From: Candidatus Methanomethylophilaceae archaeon
GTDB lineage: Archaea; Thermoplasmatota; Thermoplasmata; Methanomassiliicoccales; Methanomethylophilaceae
Length of the DNA stretch: 57,221 nt
NCBI GenBank assembly: GCA_944321505.1
Contig: CALULN010000020.1
Span: 1-57,221, forward strand
Direction of reading: 5' to 3'
Both the position numbers and the translations under genes were made by a program. Under the pieces are notes generated by a model, which saw only the letters and a program-made list of their open reading frames with translations, searched no databases and had not been told where the DNA came from. Below, piece after piece: positions 40,853 to 49,981 of the stretch. Within the stretch, counting starts at the first letter, position 1. Each line of letters opens with the position of its first letter.

Positions 40853-42370
40853 ATGGCCGGACCTATCATATGGGATGAGAAGAAGAAGACAGACTCCAAG
40901 AGGATCCTGGTGGACCCGATCACCCGCCTCGAGGGGCACGGGAAGATCGAGATCTTCCTGGATGACAACGGAGACGTGGAGAACTGCTACTGGCAGGTCC
41001 CCGAGCTGAGGGGATTCGAGAGGTTCTGCGTCGGAAGGAAGGTCACCGAGCTCAACCAGATCACCGCTCGTCTCTGCGGTGTCTGCCCCGGTGCCCACCA
41101 CATGGCCTCCACCAAGGCCATCGACGGGTGCTTCAACGCGAAGCCCACCCCCACCGCGTTCCTGATCAGGGACCTGTTCTACCACGCGCACTTCGTGCAC
41201 AGCCACATCGCGCACTTCTATGCGCTGGCTGCGCCCGACTTCGTGTGCGGGCCCGGAGCACCCTCCGCGGAGAGGAACGTCCTGGGCGTCGTCGGACACG
41301 TGGGCCTGGAGCTCGGCGGAGCCGTGCTCAGGGCCAGGTCCCAGGCGCAGAGGATCCAGGCCATCATCGGAGGCAAGGCCACCCACCCCGTCATGGGTGT
41401 GGCGGGCGGTGTCACCAAGGCCATCTCCGCCGACGAGCAGAAGGAGATCCTCGGCTACACCGAGAACCTGGTGAAGTTCGCGCAGACCTCCCTGAAGGTC
41501 CTGCACGATGTCGTCCTGTCCAACAAGGACTACGTGGACATCATCAAGAACCCGGACCTGTACTACCAGGACTCCTACTACATGGGCATGGTCAACGACA
41601 AGAACCAGCTGGAGTTCCACGACGGACCCATCAGGGTGAAGGACCAGGACGGCAACGAGTTCGACAAGTACGATGCCAAGGACTACCTGGACCACATCGC
41701 CGAGGCCGTCGAGCCCTGGTCCTACGAGAAGTTCCCGTACCTCAAGAAGGTCGGCTACAAGGGACTGGTCACCGGCAAGGACTCCGGTATCTACCGTGCC
41801 ACGCCCCTCTCCAGGCTGAACGTCTGCGACAGCATCTCCACCCCGCTGGCGCAGGAGGCTCTGGACGAGTACCGCGGGTTCTTCAAGGACCTGGGCATCA
41901 CCGGCCCCGTGCACTTCTCCCTGGCCACCCACTGGGCAAGGGTCATCGAGATGCTGTACGCCGCCGAGAAGGCCAACGAGGACGCGCAGCGCGCGGACCT
42001 GCTGAACGGAGACATCAAGCAGACCGACCTGGTGCCCGGAGGACGCGGTGTCGGATGCGTCGAGGCCCCCAGAGGGACTCTGACCCACGACTATACCTGC
42101 GACGAGAACGGCATTGTCACCGCATGCAACATGGTCGTCGGAACCACCAACAACAACGGCTCCATGTGCATCGACGTGAAGAAGGCGGCCAAGGGGCTGA
42201 TCCACAACTTCGAGGTCTCCCCCGGTCTGCTGAACATGGTCGAGATGGCGTTCAGGGCGTACGACCCCTGCAACTCCTGCGCGACTCACAGCCTCCCCGG
42301 CAAGATGCCTCTGACCGCGGTCATCAGGTACAGGGACGGAGAGGTCTTCGAGACCGTCTCCCGCCAGTGA
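40853..42370 (+). CDS. mvhA: F420-non-reducing hydrogenase large subunit
   Basis: A 505-residue NiFe-hydrogenase catalytic subunit of group 3c. The nickel ligands are in RLCGVCPGAHH (near residue 73) and DPCNSCATH (near 474-482). After the second motif 23 residues remain, a possible C-terminal extension removed by a maturation protease. DPITRLEGHGKIEIF at the N-terminus is family-typical. It ends the operon ahead of a clear hairpin terminator. Confidence 0.96.
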   Translation: MAGPIIWDEKKKTDSKRILVDPITRLEGHGKIEIFLDDNGDVENCYWQVPELRGFERFCVGRKVTELNQITARLCGVCPGAHHMASTKAIDGCFNAKPTPTAFLIRDLFYHAHFVHSHIAHFYALAAPDFVCGPGAPSAERNVLGVVGHVGLELGGAVLRARSQAQRIQAIIGGKATHPVMGVAGGVTKAISADEQKEILGYTENLVKFAQTSLKVLHDVVLSNKDYVDIIKNPDLYYQDSYYMGMVNDKNQLEFHDGPIRVKDQDGNEFDKYDAKDYLDHIAEAVEPWSYEKFPYLKKVGYKGLVTGKDSGIYRATPLSRLNVCDSISTPLAQEALDEYRGFFKDLGITGPVHFSLATHWARVIEMLYAAEKANEDAQRADLLNGDIKQTDLVPGGRGVGCVEAPRGTLTHDYTCDENGIVTACNMVVGTTNNNGSMCIDVKKAAKGLIHNFEVSPGLLNMVEMAFRAYDPCNSCATHSLPGKMPLTAVIRYRDGEVFETVSRQ

Positions 42371-42377
42371 GCGAAAC

Positions 42378-42408
42378 GGGGGCTACAAGCCCCCTTATTT
42401 CCATTTTT
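42378..42408 (+). terminator. Terminator of the hdrA-mvh operon
   Basis: GGGGGCT-ACA-AGCCCCC, a perfect 7-bp stem, starts seven bases after the mvhA stop and is followed by TTATTT and TTTTT. Confidence 0.75.
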
Positions 42409-42583
42409 CACAGAGAATCACTGTATGTCCATGTCTTCATTGCAGTCCGCACCGTAACGAAGGTTCGAAGGGGATGGTTCGGCTCGAGGTACTCAAAGGG
42501 GTTTCAGACGGCAGCCTGCGGATGTGAAGGCCCGCGTCATCATGGGTGACCGAGAAAGCAAAGATCAGGGGGATGTCGATCCG
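42409..42583. other. Gap with no recognised gene
   Basis: About 175 bases between the terminator and the YdeI-family pseudogene; nothing recognisable was seen. Confidence 0.3.
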
Positions 42584-43167
42584 CTAGTAGTCTATTCTTC
42601 CATAGTCATTCCATTCGCCATACATCCTTCCTTTCCTCGTCTCCGTCACAACGTGCCTCAGCATCCGCTCATAGGTGGTCGGACGATGTGTTCTGTAGAA
42701 TGCAAGTTTGGAAGCGCGGATCTCTGATAAAGGGGATGAAAAGTCCTGAATGTGTCCAAGACACCTTCGGATTCCAGTGCGTTCTCGATATCCTCGTCGA
42801 TCCTGAAAGAGCCGACGTCCATATCAGACGGCAGTACGGCGCGTCCGGCGTCCGTCATGAGACCTGGTTTCTCCAATCTTCTGACACGTTCTTTGTTCTG
42901 CTCCGTCCAGTTCCCGTTTTTGTTTCTCGGTGAGAAGCGCTGCATCGTCCTTCCGTCTATGGTCCGGATCGTGCTGTCTATCCAGCCGAAACACAGCGCT
43001 TCCTCAACCGCGTCCAGATACCAGAAGACCTCATCGCTGGCGGGGCGACCTCTTTTGGCACAGACATGGCATTCTCTTTCGGATTGAGCATTGCAGCTCA
43101 GCCATTCCCGGAATTGCTGTCTTGTCGATAGGTCCAGGACGTTCCTGTATTGCATCCATGTCGCCAT
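42584..43167 (-). pseudogene. YdeI/OmpD-associated family gene, frameshifted
   Basis: The intact frame starts MATWMQYRNVLDLSTR and has the family core VFWYLDAVEEALCFGWIDS and RFSPRNKNGNWTEQNKERV. Near 42712-42718 the frame changes: in the current frame it runs to a TGA at 42658, but a one-base shift restores the expected ending, KLAFYRTHRPTTYERMLRHV then ETRKGRMYGEWNDYGRIDY, to a TAG at 42584-42586. The gene therefore carries a single-base deletion (or a sequencing error). The family is often annotated as bacteriocin-protection-like but the biochemical role is poorly known. It looks less GC-rich than neighbouring genes. Confidence 0.8.
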
Positions 43168-43238
43168 AAAGGCCTACTACATCAATCTGCTGAGAGAGCG
43201 GACCAGCAGGGGTGACGGCAGATGATGTGCCGATCACG

Positions 43239-44015
43239 TCAGTCCGAGGGTCCTCTGCGCCTCCCCCAGGCCGTGCGGGCCTTCACCATCAGGTCGCCGC
43301 GTTTGCCCAGGTATATCCCGTCCAAGAGGTAGAGGTCGGATCCGTCCAGGTCCACGTACTCCGGGGTCATCAGCGGGCCCAGGAACTCCCCGTCCCTTAC
43401 GTTCACGGGGGACCCGCCCAGCAGGCGGTTGAAAGCAGGGACCACTATGAACCTGCGTGGATGCTTCGGATAGCGGTCTCCTCCTCCGAGGAAGTCCCCT
43501 CTCATCCAGCAGGGCTCTGTGGTCTGCTTGCCGACGCCGTCGACGAACATGACCGCCGGGTGGTTGTGGGCCATGACCAGGGTGTCGCAGTCCATGACCT
43601 CCTCGGATGGCCAGGTGTGCCCGTGGACCATGCCGGTGTCTCCTACCTTCATGCCGGTGGCTGGCGCCACCCTCACCTCCGGCGGTATGAACTCCTCTAT
43701 GCCTGTGTCGTGGTTCCCGCGGACTATGGTCACGGTGTTGAACACCTCGGTGAGGCTGATGAAGAAGTCGGGGATCTCCCTGTACTCCTGCTTGGACGAT
43801 CCGGGGACGCTGTTCTTCACGTCGCCGAGGACCACCAGGTGGCGGCAGTCCCCCGCGGCATCCAGGATGGCATCGTGCATGTCCGAGGTGCGGGAGGTGA
43901 TGTGGAAGCCCTTGCTTCCGAGATGGGACTCCACGCCTATGTGGAGGTCCGCGATGACCAGGGTGTCGCCGACGGTCAGGGCAGGGATGCCGTATACCGG
44001 CTGGATGTCGGTCAT
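43239..44015 (-). CDS. Metallophosphoesterase (archaeal SbcD-like family)
   Basis: A 258-residue calcineurin-like phosphoesterase. Metal-binding motifs are VIADLHIGVE (DxH), VVLGDVKNS (GD), IVRGNHDTGIE (GNHD), and GMVHGHTWP plus MAHNHPAV (the later His ligands). This subgroup is frequent in archaea next to helicases, but here it follows the NAD(P)HX repair gene with a four-base overlap. Substrate unknown. The ATG at 44015 gives the expected start. Confidence 0.88.
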   Translation of the reverse strand: MTDIQPVYGIPALTVGDTLVIADLHIGVESHLGSKGFHITSRTSDMHDAILDAAGDCRHLVVLGDVKNSVPGSSKQEYREIPDFFISLTEVFNTVTIVRGNHDTGIEEFIPPEVRVAPATGMKVGDTGMVHGHTWPSEEVMDCDTLVMAHNHPAVMFVDGVGKQTTEPCWMRGDFLGGGDRYPKHPRRFIVVPAFNRLLGGSPVNVRDGEFLGPLMTPEYVDLDGSDLYLLDGIYLGKRGDLMVKARTAWGRRRGPSD

Positions 44016-45373
44016 AGGTATTCTCTCAGCACATCCGGTATGCGGTCTATGACATCTGTGGGCAGCATGCCGTAGGATTTCTCGTCGAAGGCCAGCTCTC
44101 CGGCCTTGCCGGAGATGTAGGCACCCAGGGCGGCGGCGTCCTTCGGCCTCATGCCCTTGGACAGCAGCCCGGCGCAGATGCCCGCGAGCACGTCCCCGGT
44201 GCCACCGACGGTCATCCCGACGCATCCGGTGCGGTTGACTCTGGTGTCGATATCGCTGTATATCATGTCCTCCAGGCCTTTGATGAGCAGCACGCATCCC
44301 TTCTCCCTGCAGAAAGATGCGGGATCCTCGCTGCCCAGGAGCCCGATGGCCTCCCTGGAGTGCGGTGTCAGAACGACATCCTTAAGCGATTCGGGCACCG
44401 CTCCTGCCAGGCAGTTGATGCCGTCGGCATCGATGACCATGGGCTTCCGGACCTTCTGGATGAGGGCGCGCACTGTCTCGGCGGTGTCTTTGGCGGTGCC
44501 GAGTCCCGGGCCGATGAGGACAGCGTCCGAACCATCAGCGATAGACAATATTGTATACAGATGCTCCGGCTTCAGCCAGTCGCCCTTCAGCGTTCTGACC
44601 ATGTACGCCGGCGACATGGATCCGATCTGCACGGCGCTGCTCTCCGGGGTCATGATGGTCACCAGATCCGCACCGGTCCTCAGTGCCCCCAGGGCGGCCA
44701 TGGCAGGCGCACCGATGTAGGGGCCACCACCGACTATCAGCAGCCTGCCGTTCTGCCCCTTGTGGCTTCCGGGGTTCGGGCGGGGATACCTGAGGAAGTC
44801 CCCCCTCCCCACGACTCCGGACGCATCAGCGGGTATGCCGATGTCGGCTATGATGACGGTTCCGCATTCGGGGGCATCCATCCCCTCTTTGATGTCGTGG
44901 AACGTGACGGTGATGTCGGCCTTCACGCATGTGCCCGTGCCCAGCCCGGTGGGCATGTCGCAGGCGACCACCCTGCATCCGGATGAGTTCACCCTTTCGA
45001 TGTACCTCACGTACTCCGGCCTGAGGGTCCCGGACTGCCCCGTCCCGAGGACGCAGTCCACCAGAAGGTCGTAGTCAGAGAGGTTCACCTCATCGTAAAC
45101 CACGGTCTCCGAGCCCTCTGCGGCGGCTCTGCACAGTGCGCTCTTCGGTGGTCTGAAGGCGCAGACGTCGTGGGGCGAGGAGCACATCCTCGCCGCGGTG
45201 TACCCGTCACCTCCGTTGTTGCCGCTTCCGCAGATGAACAGCGCCCTGCGGGGCCCCATGGAGTCCACCTTCCCGGCCAGCGCCCTGCCGGCGTTCTCCA
45301 TGAGCTTCGAAACCGATACCCCTAGCTCTTCCGAGTTGGCATCCAGGACCGCGGAGTCCAGGGCTGTGATCAT
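44012..45373 (-). CDS. nnr: Bifunctional NAD(P)HX epimerase / ADP-dependent dehydratase
   Basis: A 453-residue two-domain metabolite repair enzyme. The N-terminal epimerase half has SVSKLMENAGRALA and FICGSGNNGGDGYTAARM. The C-terminal dehydratase half has GSHKGQNGRLLIVGGGPYIGAPAMA, LIGPGLGTAKDT, VIDADGINCL, TPHSREAIGLLG and GGTGDVLAGICAGLLSKG. It restores hydrated NADH and NADPH. It is coupled to the downstream phosphoesterase. Confidence 0.95.
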   Translation of the reverse strand: MITALDSAVLDANSEELGVSVSKLMENAGRALAGKVDSMGPRRALFICGSGNNGGDGYTAARMCSSPHDVCAFRPPKSALCRAAAEGSETVVYDEVNLSDYDLLVDCVLGTGQSGTLRPEYVRYIERVNSSGCRVVACDMPTGLGTGTCVKADITVTFHDIKEGMDAPECGTVIIADIGIPADASGVVGRGDFLRYPRPNPGSHKGQNGRLLIVGGGPYIGAPAMAALGALRTGADLVTIMTPESSAVQIGSMSPAYMVRTLKGDWLKPEHLYTILSIADGSDAVLIGPGLGTAKDTAETVRALIQKVRKPMVIDADGINCLAGAVPESLKDVVLTPHSREAIGLLGSEDPASFCREKGCVLLIKGLEDMIYSDIDTRVNRTGCVGMTVGGTGDVLAGICAGLLSKGMRPKDAAALGAYISGKAGELAFDEKSYGMLPTDVIDRIPDVLREYL

Positions 45374-45410
45374 GCCCTGGGAATCTGTGCCGCACTATAA
45401 AAAATCGGAT

Positions 45411-45701
45411 TCAGCTGTTGGCGACCAGGGTCTCTCCGATCGACCTCATGATCTCGGTCTTGGAGAGCTTGCCCTTCTCTACCTTGATGCATCCACCGCG
45501 GGCGGTCCAGTTGCCCGGGTAGCACATCTCCTCGTGGACCCTATACTCCCGGTCCAGGATCATGGCGCCCTTGGCCATGATGTCGAGGCGGGGCTTGCTG
45601 ACGCAGAGGTCCTTGGGCATCCTGCGCCCTGCGGCTCTGGTTCTGTCCCTGTCGAAGTACTCGGGCCAGAGGACGATAGCCGTGTCCTCGTCGTAAGCCA
45701 T
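45411..45701 (-). CDS. srp19: Signal recognition particle 19 kDa protein
   Basis: A 96-residue SRP19. The opening IVLWPEYFDRDRTRAAGRRMPK and the C-terminal GCIKVEKGKLSKTEIMRSIGE are characteristic. It binds SRP RNA helices 6 and 8 and promotes SRP54 assembly. Confidence 0.93.
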   Translation of the reverse strand: MAYDEDTAIVLWPEYFDRDRTRAAGRRMPKDLCVSKPRLDIMAKGAMILDREYRVHEEMCYPGNWTARGGCIKVEKGKLSKTEIMRSIGETLVANS

Positions 45702-45739
45702 GCTCTCAGAATCCTAAGGGGGATTGAAAAGGTTTGGGA

Positions 45740-46120
45740 TTATGCAATCAGCACTGCGTTGACAGCTCCGTCCTGGCCGGGCCTGCTGGTGACGACGGCG
45801 TCTCCGAGCTCGGTGGTGATGGTAGCGCCCTTGTTCAGGATGTTGCGCTGGACGAAGTTGGGGTCGGCGGGGTTGGTCTTGACGTTGATGATCTTGACCC
45901 TGGAGACCTTGTTGGTCTTCTTGTCGACCACGTTTGCGTATTCCGCAGCGAGCATTCCCACCTTGACATTCCCTCCGCAGCCGCGGTACTGCCTCAGGCT
46001 CTCGGTTCCCAGCCTGGTGTACTGCTTCTCTCTGCCGATCTCGAACTTCCTCTTCCCCTTGCTGGGGACCAGCCTACCGCCGGTGGACTTTCTGTTGGAT
46101 GTACCCTGCCAAAGTGCCAT
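45740..46120 (-). CDS. rps8e: Ribosomal protein S8e (eS8)
   Basis: A 126-residue protein opening MALWQGTSNRKSTGGRLVPS, with KRKFEIGREKQYTRLG and the C-terminal NPADPNFVQRNILNKGATI and GQDGAVNAVLIA, all typical of archaeal S8e. A TATA element (AGTTTAAATATAG on the coding strand) is about 28-40 nt upstream. Confidence 0.96.
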   Translation of the reverse strand: MALWQGTSNRKSTGGRLVPSKGKRKFEIGREKQYTRLGTESLRQYRGCGGNVKVGMLAAEYANVVDKKTNKVSRVKIINVKTNPADPNFVQRNILNKGATITTELGDAVVTSRPGQDGAVNAVLIA

Positions 46121-46209
46121 GATTACTCAGACCTGTGAAATATGGTACTATATTTAAACTTTACAGGTTGGGAGGGGCCGGAGCCCCTTGTTCTGCATAG
46201 CGGAATGGA

Positions 46210-46857
46210 TCAGTCGGTGGGGCCCAGGAGGCGCACCCTCACGTCCCCTCCGTCCGTCTCCATGATGGCGCATCTGCCGTCCTTCGCCGGCCCGGGGTTG
46301 ACGAAAACGGTGCCGTCCGCCTCCTCCATGCCGAAGTCCTCGTGGATGTGGCCGGAGAGGACCGCCTTCGGATGGTACTTCTGGACGATCTCCAGCACCG
46401 ACTTGGAGCCCACGCTCATGCCGTTGGGGATGTGGTCCCTGAACCCGTAGGCGGGGCAGTGGACCATCAGCACCATGCCCTCTTCGGAGACGGGGTCGAG
46501 GATGTCGTAAATCTCCTCCTCGGGGAACTCGCAGGGGGTGTCGAAGATGGTGGGGTTGGACCCTCCGCACCCGGCTATGTACACCCCGCCGATCTCCTTG
46601 CCGACGCCGTGCATGTCCTCTGCAACATCGCCCAGGTGCTCGGGGAGCGATGGGTCGTCGATGTTGCCCGGCAGCGCCAGGACCCTCGGGGCCTTGATGA
46701 GGGAGATCATCCTCACGGACTCTTCCACGTCGCAGGGCAGCTCCACCGCGTCCCCAAGGAAGAGGACGCATCCGATGCCCTCCCTCTCGATGAGGGGGTT
46801 GATCCAGTCCATGGCGGACTCCTTGCCGTGCAGGTCTGTGAGGACCAGGAACTTCAT
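46210..46857 (-). CDS. Metallophosphoesterase (YfcE/MJ0936-like)
   Basis: A 215-residue calcineurin-like phosphoesterase with LTDLHGKESAMD (DxH), LFLGDAVELP, LPGNIDDPSLPEH (GNxD variant), MVHCPAYGFRDH and LSGHIHEDFG, and a C-terminal strand pair NPGPAKDGRCAIME. Likely a cytoplasmic phosphodiesterase; substrate unknown. Confidence 0.88.
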   Translation of the reverse strand: MKFLVLTDLHGKESAMDWINPLIEREGIGCVLFLGDAVELPCDVEESVRMISLIKAPRVLALPGNIDDPSLPEHLGDVAEDMHGVGKEIGGVYIAGCGGSNPTIFDTPCEFPEEEIYDILDPVSEEGMVLMVHCPAYGFRDHIPNGMSVGSKSVLEIVQKYHPKAVLSGHIHEDFGMEEADGTVFVNPGPAKDGRCAIMETDGGDVRVRLLGPTD

Positions 46858-46906
46858 GCCTCCCGTATCTGCGAACTGCTATTAAGCGTCTGTCGGATTC
46901 GGAGGC

Positions 46907-47443
46907 ATGGACCTCGTGGCCGTCTGCCTGGAGAAGGGGACCGAGGATGCGATGCGCAACCTCCGCCTGCTGACCGCGCCTCCCGCGCCCATGAACGGGC
47001 CGATGCATCACAGGGCGGTGCCGCTGGCGCTGATCACCTCCTACTGGCATGCGGACCCGTTCTTCGATCTGGAAGCCTATCTGAGGGAGGCGGAGGAGCG
47101 CGCGGCCTCGCTGCCGGAGGCCTCCTGCGGCTACTGCGGATGCTGCGGGGCGGCGGTGGGAGCGGGGATCTTCCACAGCGTGGTCACCCGCACTGGGCCG
47201 CTGACCCGGGGGAGGAGATGGGGCAACGGCAACATCCTCACATCCGAGGCACTGCGGCGCATAGGGGAGGTGGGCGGTCCCAGGTGCTGCAAGCGGGACT
47301 CCGCCCTGGCGGTGCAGGCCGCCTGCGACATGTCGGAGGAGCTGCTGGGGAGACGCATGGCATGCTCGGATTTCGTCTGCGGCAGGAGCGATGCCAATCC
47401 GGAGTGCATCGGCTCCAGATGCCCCTTCATGGTGCGCAAGTGA
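46907..47443 (+). CDS. DUF5714 Cys-rich protein
   Basis: A 178-residue protein of the DUF5714 type found in anaerobes and methanogens. It has a striking ASCGYCGCCGAAVGAG motif, a GNGNILTSEALRRIGEVGGP segment and a second Cys cluster (RCCKRDS, DFVCGRSDANPECIGSRCP). The clusters suggest metal or Fe-S binding. Function unknown. It is divergent from the phosphoesterase and followed 28 bases later by a carboxymuconolactone decarboxylase-like gene. Confidence 0.8.
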   Translation: MDLVAVCLEKGTEDAMRNLRLLTAPPAPMNGPMHHRAVPLALITSYWHADPFFDLEAYLREAEERAASLPEASCGYCGCCGAAVGAGIFHSVVTRTGPLTRGRRWGNGNILTSEALRRIGEVGGPRCCKRDSALAVQAACDMSEELLGRRMACSDFVCGRSDANPECIGSRCPFMVRK

Positions 47444-47471
47444 TTTGCACATCCCGCGGCATCCGGGTGCC

Positions 47472-47813
47472 ATGAGGTTCCTGGAGGAGTACTTCCCGGA
47501 GTTCGCCGAGGCCATGGACGAGGTGGACGCCGTTTCCGAGATGCGCAGGGCGGTGGACGACCGCACCTATCACCTGATCTGCCTGGCTATGGCCGTGGGC
47601 TCCCGCAGCCCCGTGTCGCTCAGAGCGCATTTCCACGGGGCGGTGGCCTGCGGCGTGTCCCTGAAGGAGATAGCGTCGGTGATCGCCATAGCCGAGCGGG
47701 AGGCATCCCGCATGGACGACACCTGGATACACGACGCCCTGGGGGACTGGACCCAGCTGACCCGGGACGACTTCGACTCCGGATGCAGATGCGGGGTGCC
47801 CAGGCGGTACTGA
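47472..47813 (+). CDS. Carboxymuconolactone decarboxylase/AhpD-like protein
   Basis: A 113-residue all-helical CMD-like protein: MRFLEEYFPEFAEAMDEVD, RTYHLICLAMAVGSRSPVSL, HFHGAVACGVSLKEIASVIA. The CxxC peroxidase motif of AhpD is replaced by SPVS around residue 50, so redox activity by that mechanism is unlikely. Function unknown; coupling to DUF5714 is suggested by proximity. Confidence 0.75.
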   Translation: MRFLEEYFPEFAEAMDEVDAVSEMRRAVDDRTYHLICLAMAVGSRSPVSLRAHFHGAVACGVSLKEIASVIAIAEREASRMDDTWIHDALGDWTQLTRDDFDSGCRCGVPRRY

Positions 47814-47880
47814 CGTCGGCGGGACGGCATGCTCCGCCCTTCTCTCATGTTGATATACATGGTATGTGTTGGCACACCCG

Positions 47881-48618
47881 ATGACAGATGCACTCACGGT
47901 CGCCGACGTCCGCAAGGTCTACGGCGACAGGGAAGCGGTCAGGGGGATCTCCTTCTCCGTCAGGGAGGGGGAGATCTTCGGGCTCATCGGACCCAACGGC
48001 GCCGGCAAGAGCACGACGCTGAGGATGATATCCACGCTGCTGAGGATATCCTCCGGCACGATAACGGTGTGCGGGTACGACGTGGCGACGGAATCCGACA
48101 GCGTCCGCAGCGTCATATCGTACCTGCCCGAGGATGCCGGGGCCTACAAGGACCTCACCGGCAGGCAGTACCTCCGGTTCATGGCCGGGTTCTTCGCTGA
48201 CGGCGAGGAGCTGGAGGCCATGGTGGACAGGGCCATAGGCTTCGCCGACCTGGGGGACAGGATCGATTCGAAGGTGGACACCTACAGCAAGGGCATGATG
48301 CGCAGGCTGCTCATAGCCAGGGCAATGATGCCGTCCCCGAAGCTGGCGATTCTGGATGAGGTCACCTCCGGATTGGATGTGGTGAACGCCTACGAGATCA
48401 GGGAGATCATCAGGGACATAGCCAGGCACGGCGTGACGGTGCTGCTGTCGTCCCACAACATGTCCGAGGTTGAGCTGCTGTGCGAGAGGGTCGCCATGAT
48501 CGACGGCGGCAGGATCGTGCAGATGGGCACCCCCGAGGAGCTGAAGAGGAGGTTCGACGCGCCGAACCTGGAAGAGGTGTTTATCAGGGCGGTCCGCGAG
48601 GCGGAGGGACTGGTATGA
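47881..48618 (+). CDS. ABC transporter ATP-binding protein (NatA-like)
   Basis: A 245-residue ABC ATPase. Walker A is GPNGAGKST, the Q-loop region is YLPEDAGAYKDLTG, the signature is an atypical YSKGMMRRL, Walker B is KLAILDEVTSGLD, and the switch His lies in LLSSHNMSE. The ATG at 47881 has a TATA element (TGATATACAT, 47851-47860) 21-30 nt upstream, predicting a leaderless mRNA. It energises the permease encoded directly downstream (ATGA overlap). Confidence 0.92.
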   Translation: MTDALTVADVRKVYGDREAVRGISFSVREGEIFGLIGPNGAGKSTTLRMISTLLRISSGTITVCGYDVATESDSVRSVISYLPEDAGAYKDLTGRQYLRFMAGFFADGEELEAMVDRAIGFADLGDRIDSKVDTYSKGMMRRLLIARAMMPSPKLAILDEVTSGLDVVNAYEIREIIRDIARHGVTVLLSSHNMSEVELLCERVAMIDGGRIVQMGTPEELKRRFDAPNLEEVFIRAVREAEGLV

Positions 48619-49916
48619 ACCATCTCCTCAACATAACGAAGAAGGAGCTCAGGGAGCTCCTGACCCCCAGCTCCGTGGCGTCTGTGCTGGTGGTCGTGGT
48701 GCTGTTCGCGGCCCTCGGCAGCATGATGTCGGGGCAGACCGAGAGCGCCATGGCGCCCCAGAAGCTGCTGGTGGTGAACAACGACAGCGATGACTGGGCG
48801 GTGAGCCAGATAGAGTCCGTGTACGGTGCGACGTATCCCGATGCGGACCTTTCCGAATACATAACCGTGGTGGACGGGCCGCTGGCCGGCCAGGACCTGG
48901 TGGATCGCATGGTGGAGGTCGGAGCCGGCAGCGCCATCGTCATCGGTGAAGGATTCTATTCCAATGTCACCTCCCACAGGACCGGCGAGATGTACGCCAC
49001 ATACATCTACAGCTCCGGCGGGCTGTTCGGGAACCTGTCGTCGGCCATCGCCGGCAGCATCATCTCCAGCCTCAATCTGGCTCTGATGACCGACCAGGGA
49101 TGGACCGAGCCGGCGATAGACACCGGCGCCTCCGCCACATACATCAACGGGGATTTCGCATCCGGCGTGACCCCGACGGAGATAGACAGCGCCGTCTCCA
49201 GCCAGAACATGATGGTCCCGCTGATCATCATGATCGTCATCGTGATGATCGGCAGCATCGTCATCAGCTCCATGGGCAACGAGAAGGAGAACAAGACCCT
49301 GGAGACCCTGCTCACCATGCCGGTGAAGCGCACCACGATCGTCACCGGGAAGCTGTTGGCGGCAGGCATCACCGGCCTGGTGTTCGGCGCGGCCTACATG
49401 GTGGGCATGATGATGTACACCAACGGCATCATGTCCGGGACGGTGTCCGGGGTCAACCTGGCCGACATCGGTCTGACCATAGACGCCTTCGACTGGGTGC
49501 TGATACTGATCCAGATGTTCCTGGCCATACTGGCCGCCCTGGGCATCTGCATGATCATGGGGGCCTTCGCCAAGAACTACAAGTCCGCTCAGACCCTCAC
49601 GCTGCCCATCAGCGTCCTGGCGATGATCCCCATGTTCGTCATCATGTTCATGGGATGGAACGGGCTGCCCCTGGTGCTCCAGGCCGTGCTGTTCATCATA
49701 CCATTCACCCACCCCATGATGGTGATGACCAACCTGATGTTCGGGGACATGACGCTGGTCTACGCTGGCATAGCGTACCTTGCGGTGTTCACCGTGGCGG
49801 TGATCCTGGCGACCGTCAGGCTGTACAAGTCGGACATCCTGATCACCGGCATATCCCAGAACCCCTATGTGGTGAGGATGAAGGCCGCCTTCTCTGGGAA
49901 GAAGAACGCGGAGTGA
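48615..49916 (+). CDS. ABC-2 type transporter permease (NatB-like)
   Basis: A 433-residue membrane protein. A first helix (VASVLVVVVLFAALGSMM) is followed by a ~160-residue extracytoplasmic domain and about five more helices in the C-terminal half (MMVPLIIMIVIVMIGSIVI, MNGEKEN-type loop, LLAAGITGLVFGAAYMVGMM, and others). The layout matches Na+ or drug exporting ABC-2 permeases. Its substrate is unknown. Confidence 0.9.
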   Translation: MNHLLNITKKELRELLTPSSVASVLVVVVLFAALGSMMSGQTESAMAPQKLLVVNNDSDDWAVSQIESVYGATYPDADLSEYITVVDGPLAGQDLVDRMVEVGAGSAIVIGEGFYSNVTSHRTGEMYATYIYSSGGLFGNLSSAIAGSIISSLNLALMTDQGWTEPAIDTGASATYINGDFASGVTPTEIDSAVSSQNMMVPLIIMIVIVMIGSIVISSMGNEKENKTLETLLTMPVKRTTIVTGKLLAAGITGLVFGAAYMVGMMMYTNGIMSGTVSGVNLADIGLTIDAFDWVLILIQMFLAILAALGICMIMGAFAKNYKSAQTLTLPISVLAMIPMFVIMFMGWNGLPLVLQAVLFIIPFTHPMMVMTNLMFGDMTLVYAGIAYLAVFTVAVILATVRLYKSDILITGISQNPYVVRMKAAFSGKKNAE

Positions 49917-49981
49917 GGTCCCTGCGGGGGCCTCCTCCTGAACCTTTTTTCTTTCTTTCCGCGGCACCTTCCCAAGGACGG

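Noticed and set aside
39389-42289. A 966-codon open frame antisense to mvhGA
   Set aside because: Shadow of the hydrogenase genes in high-GC DNA; no motifs and no ribosome binding site.
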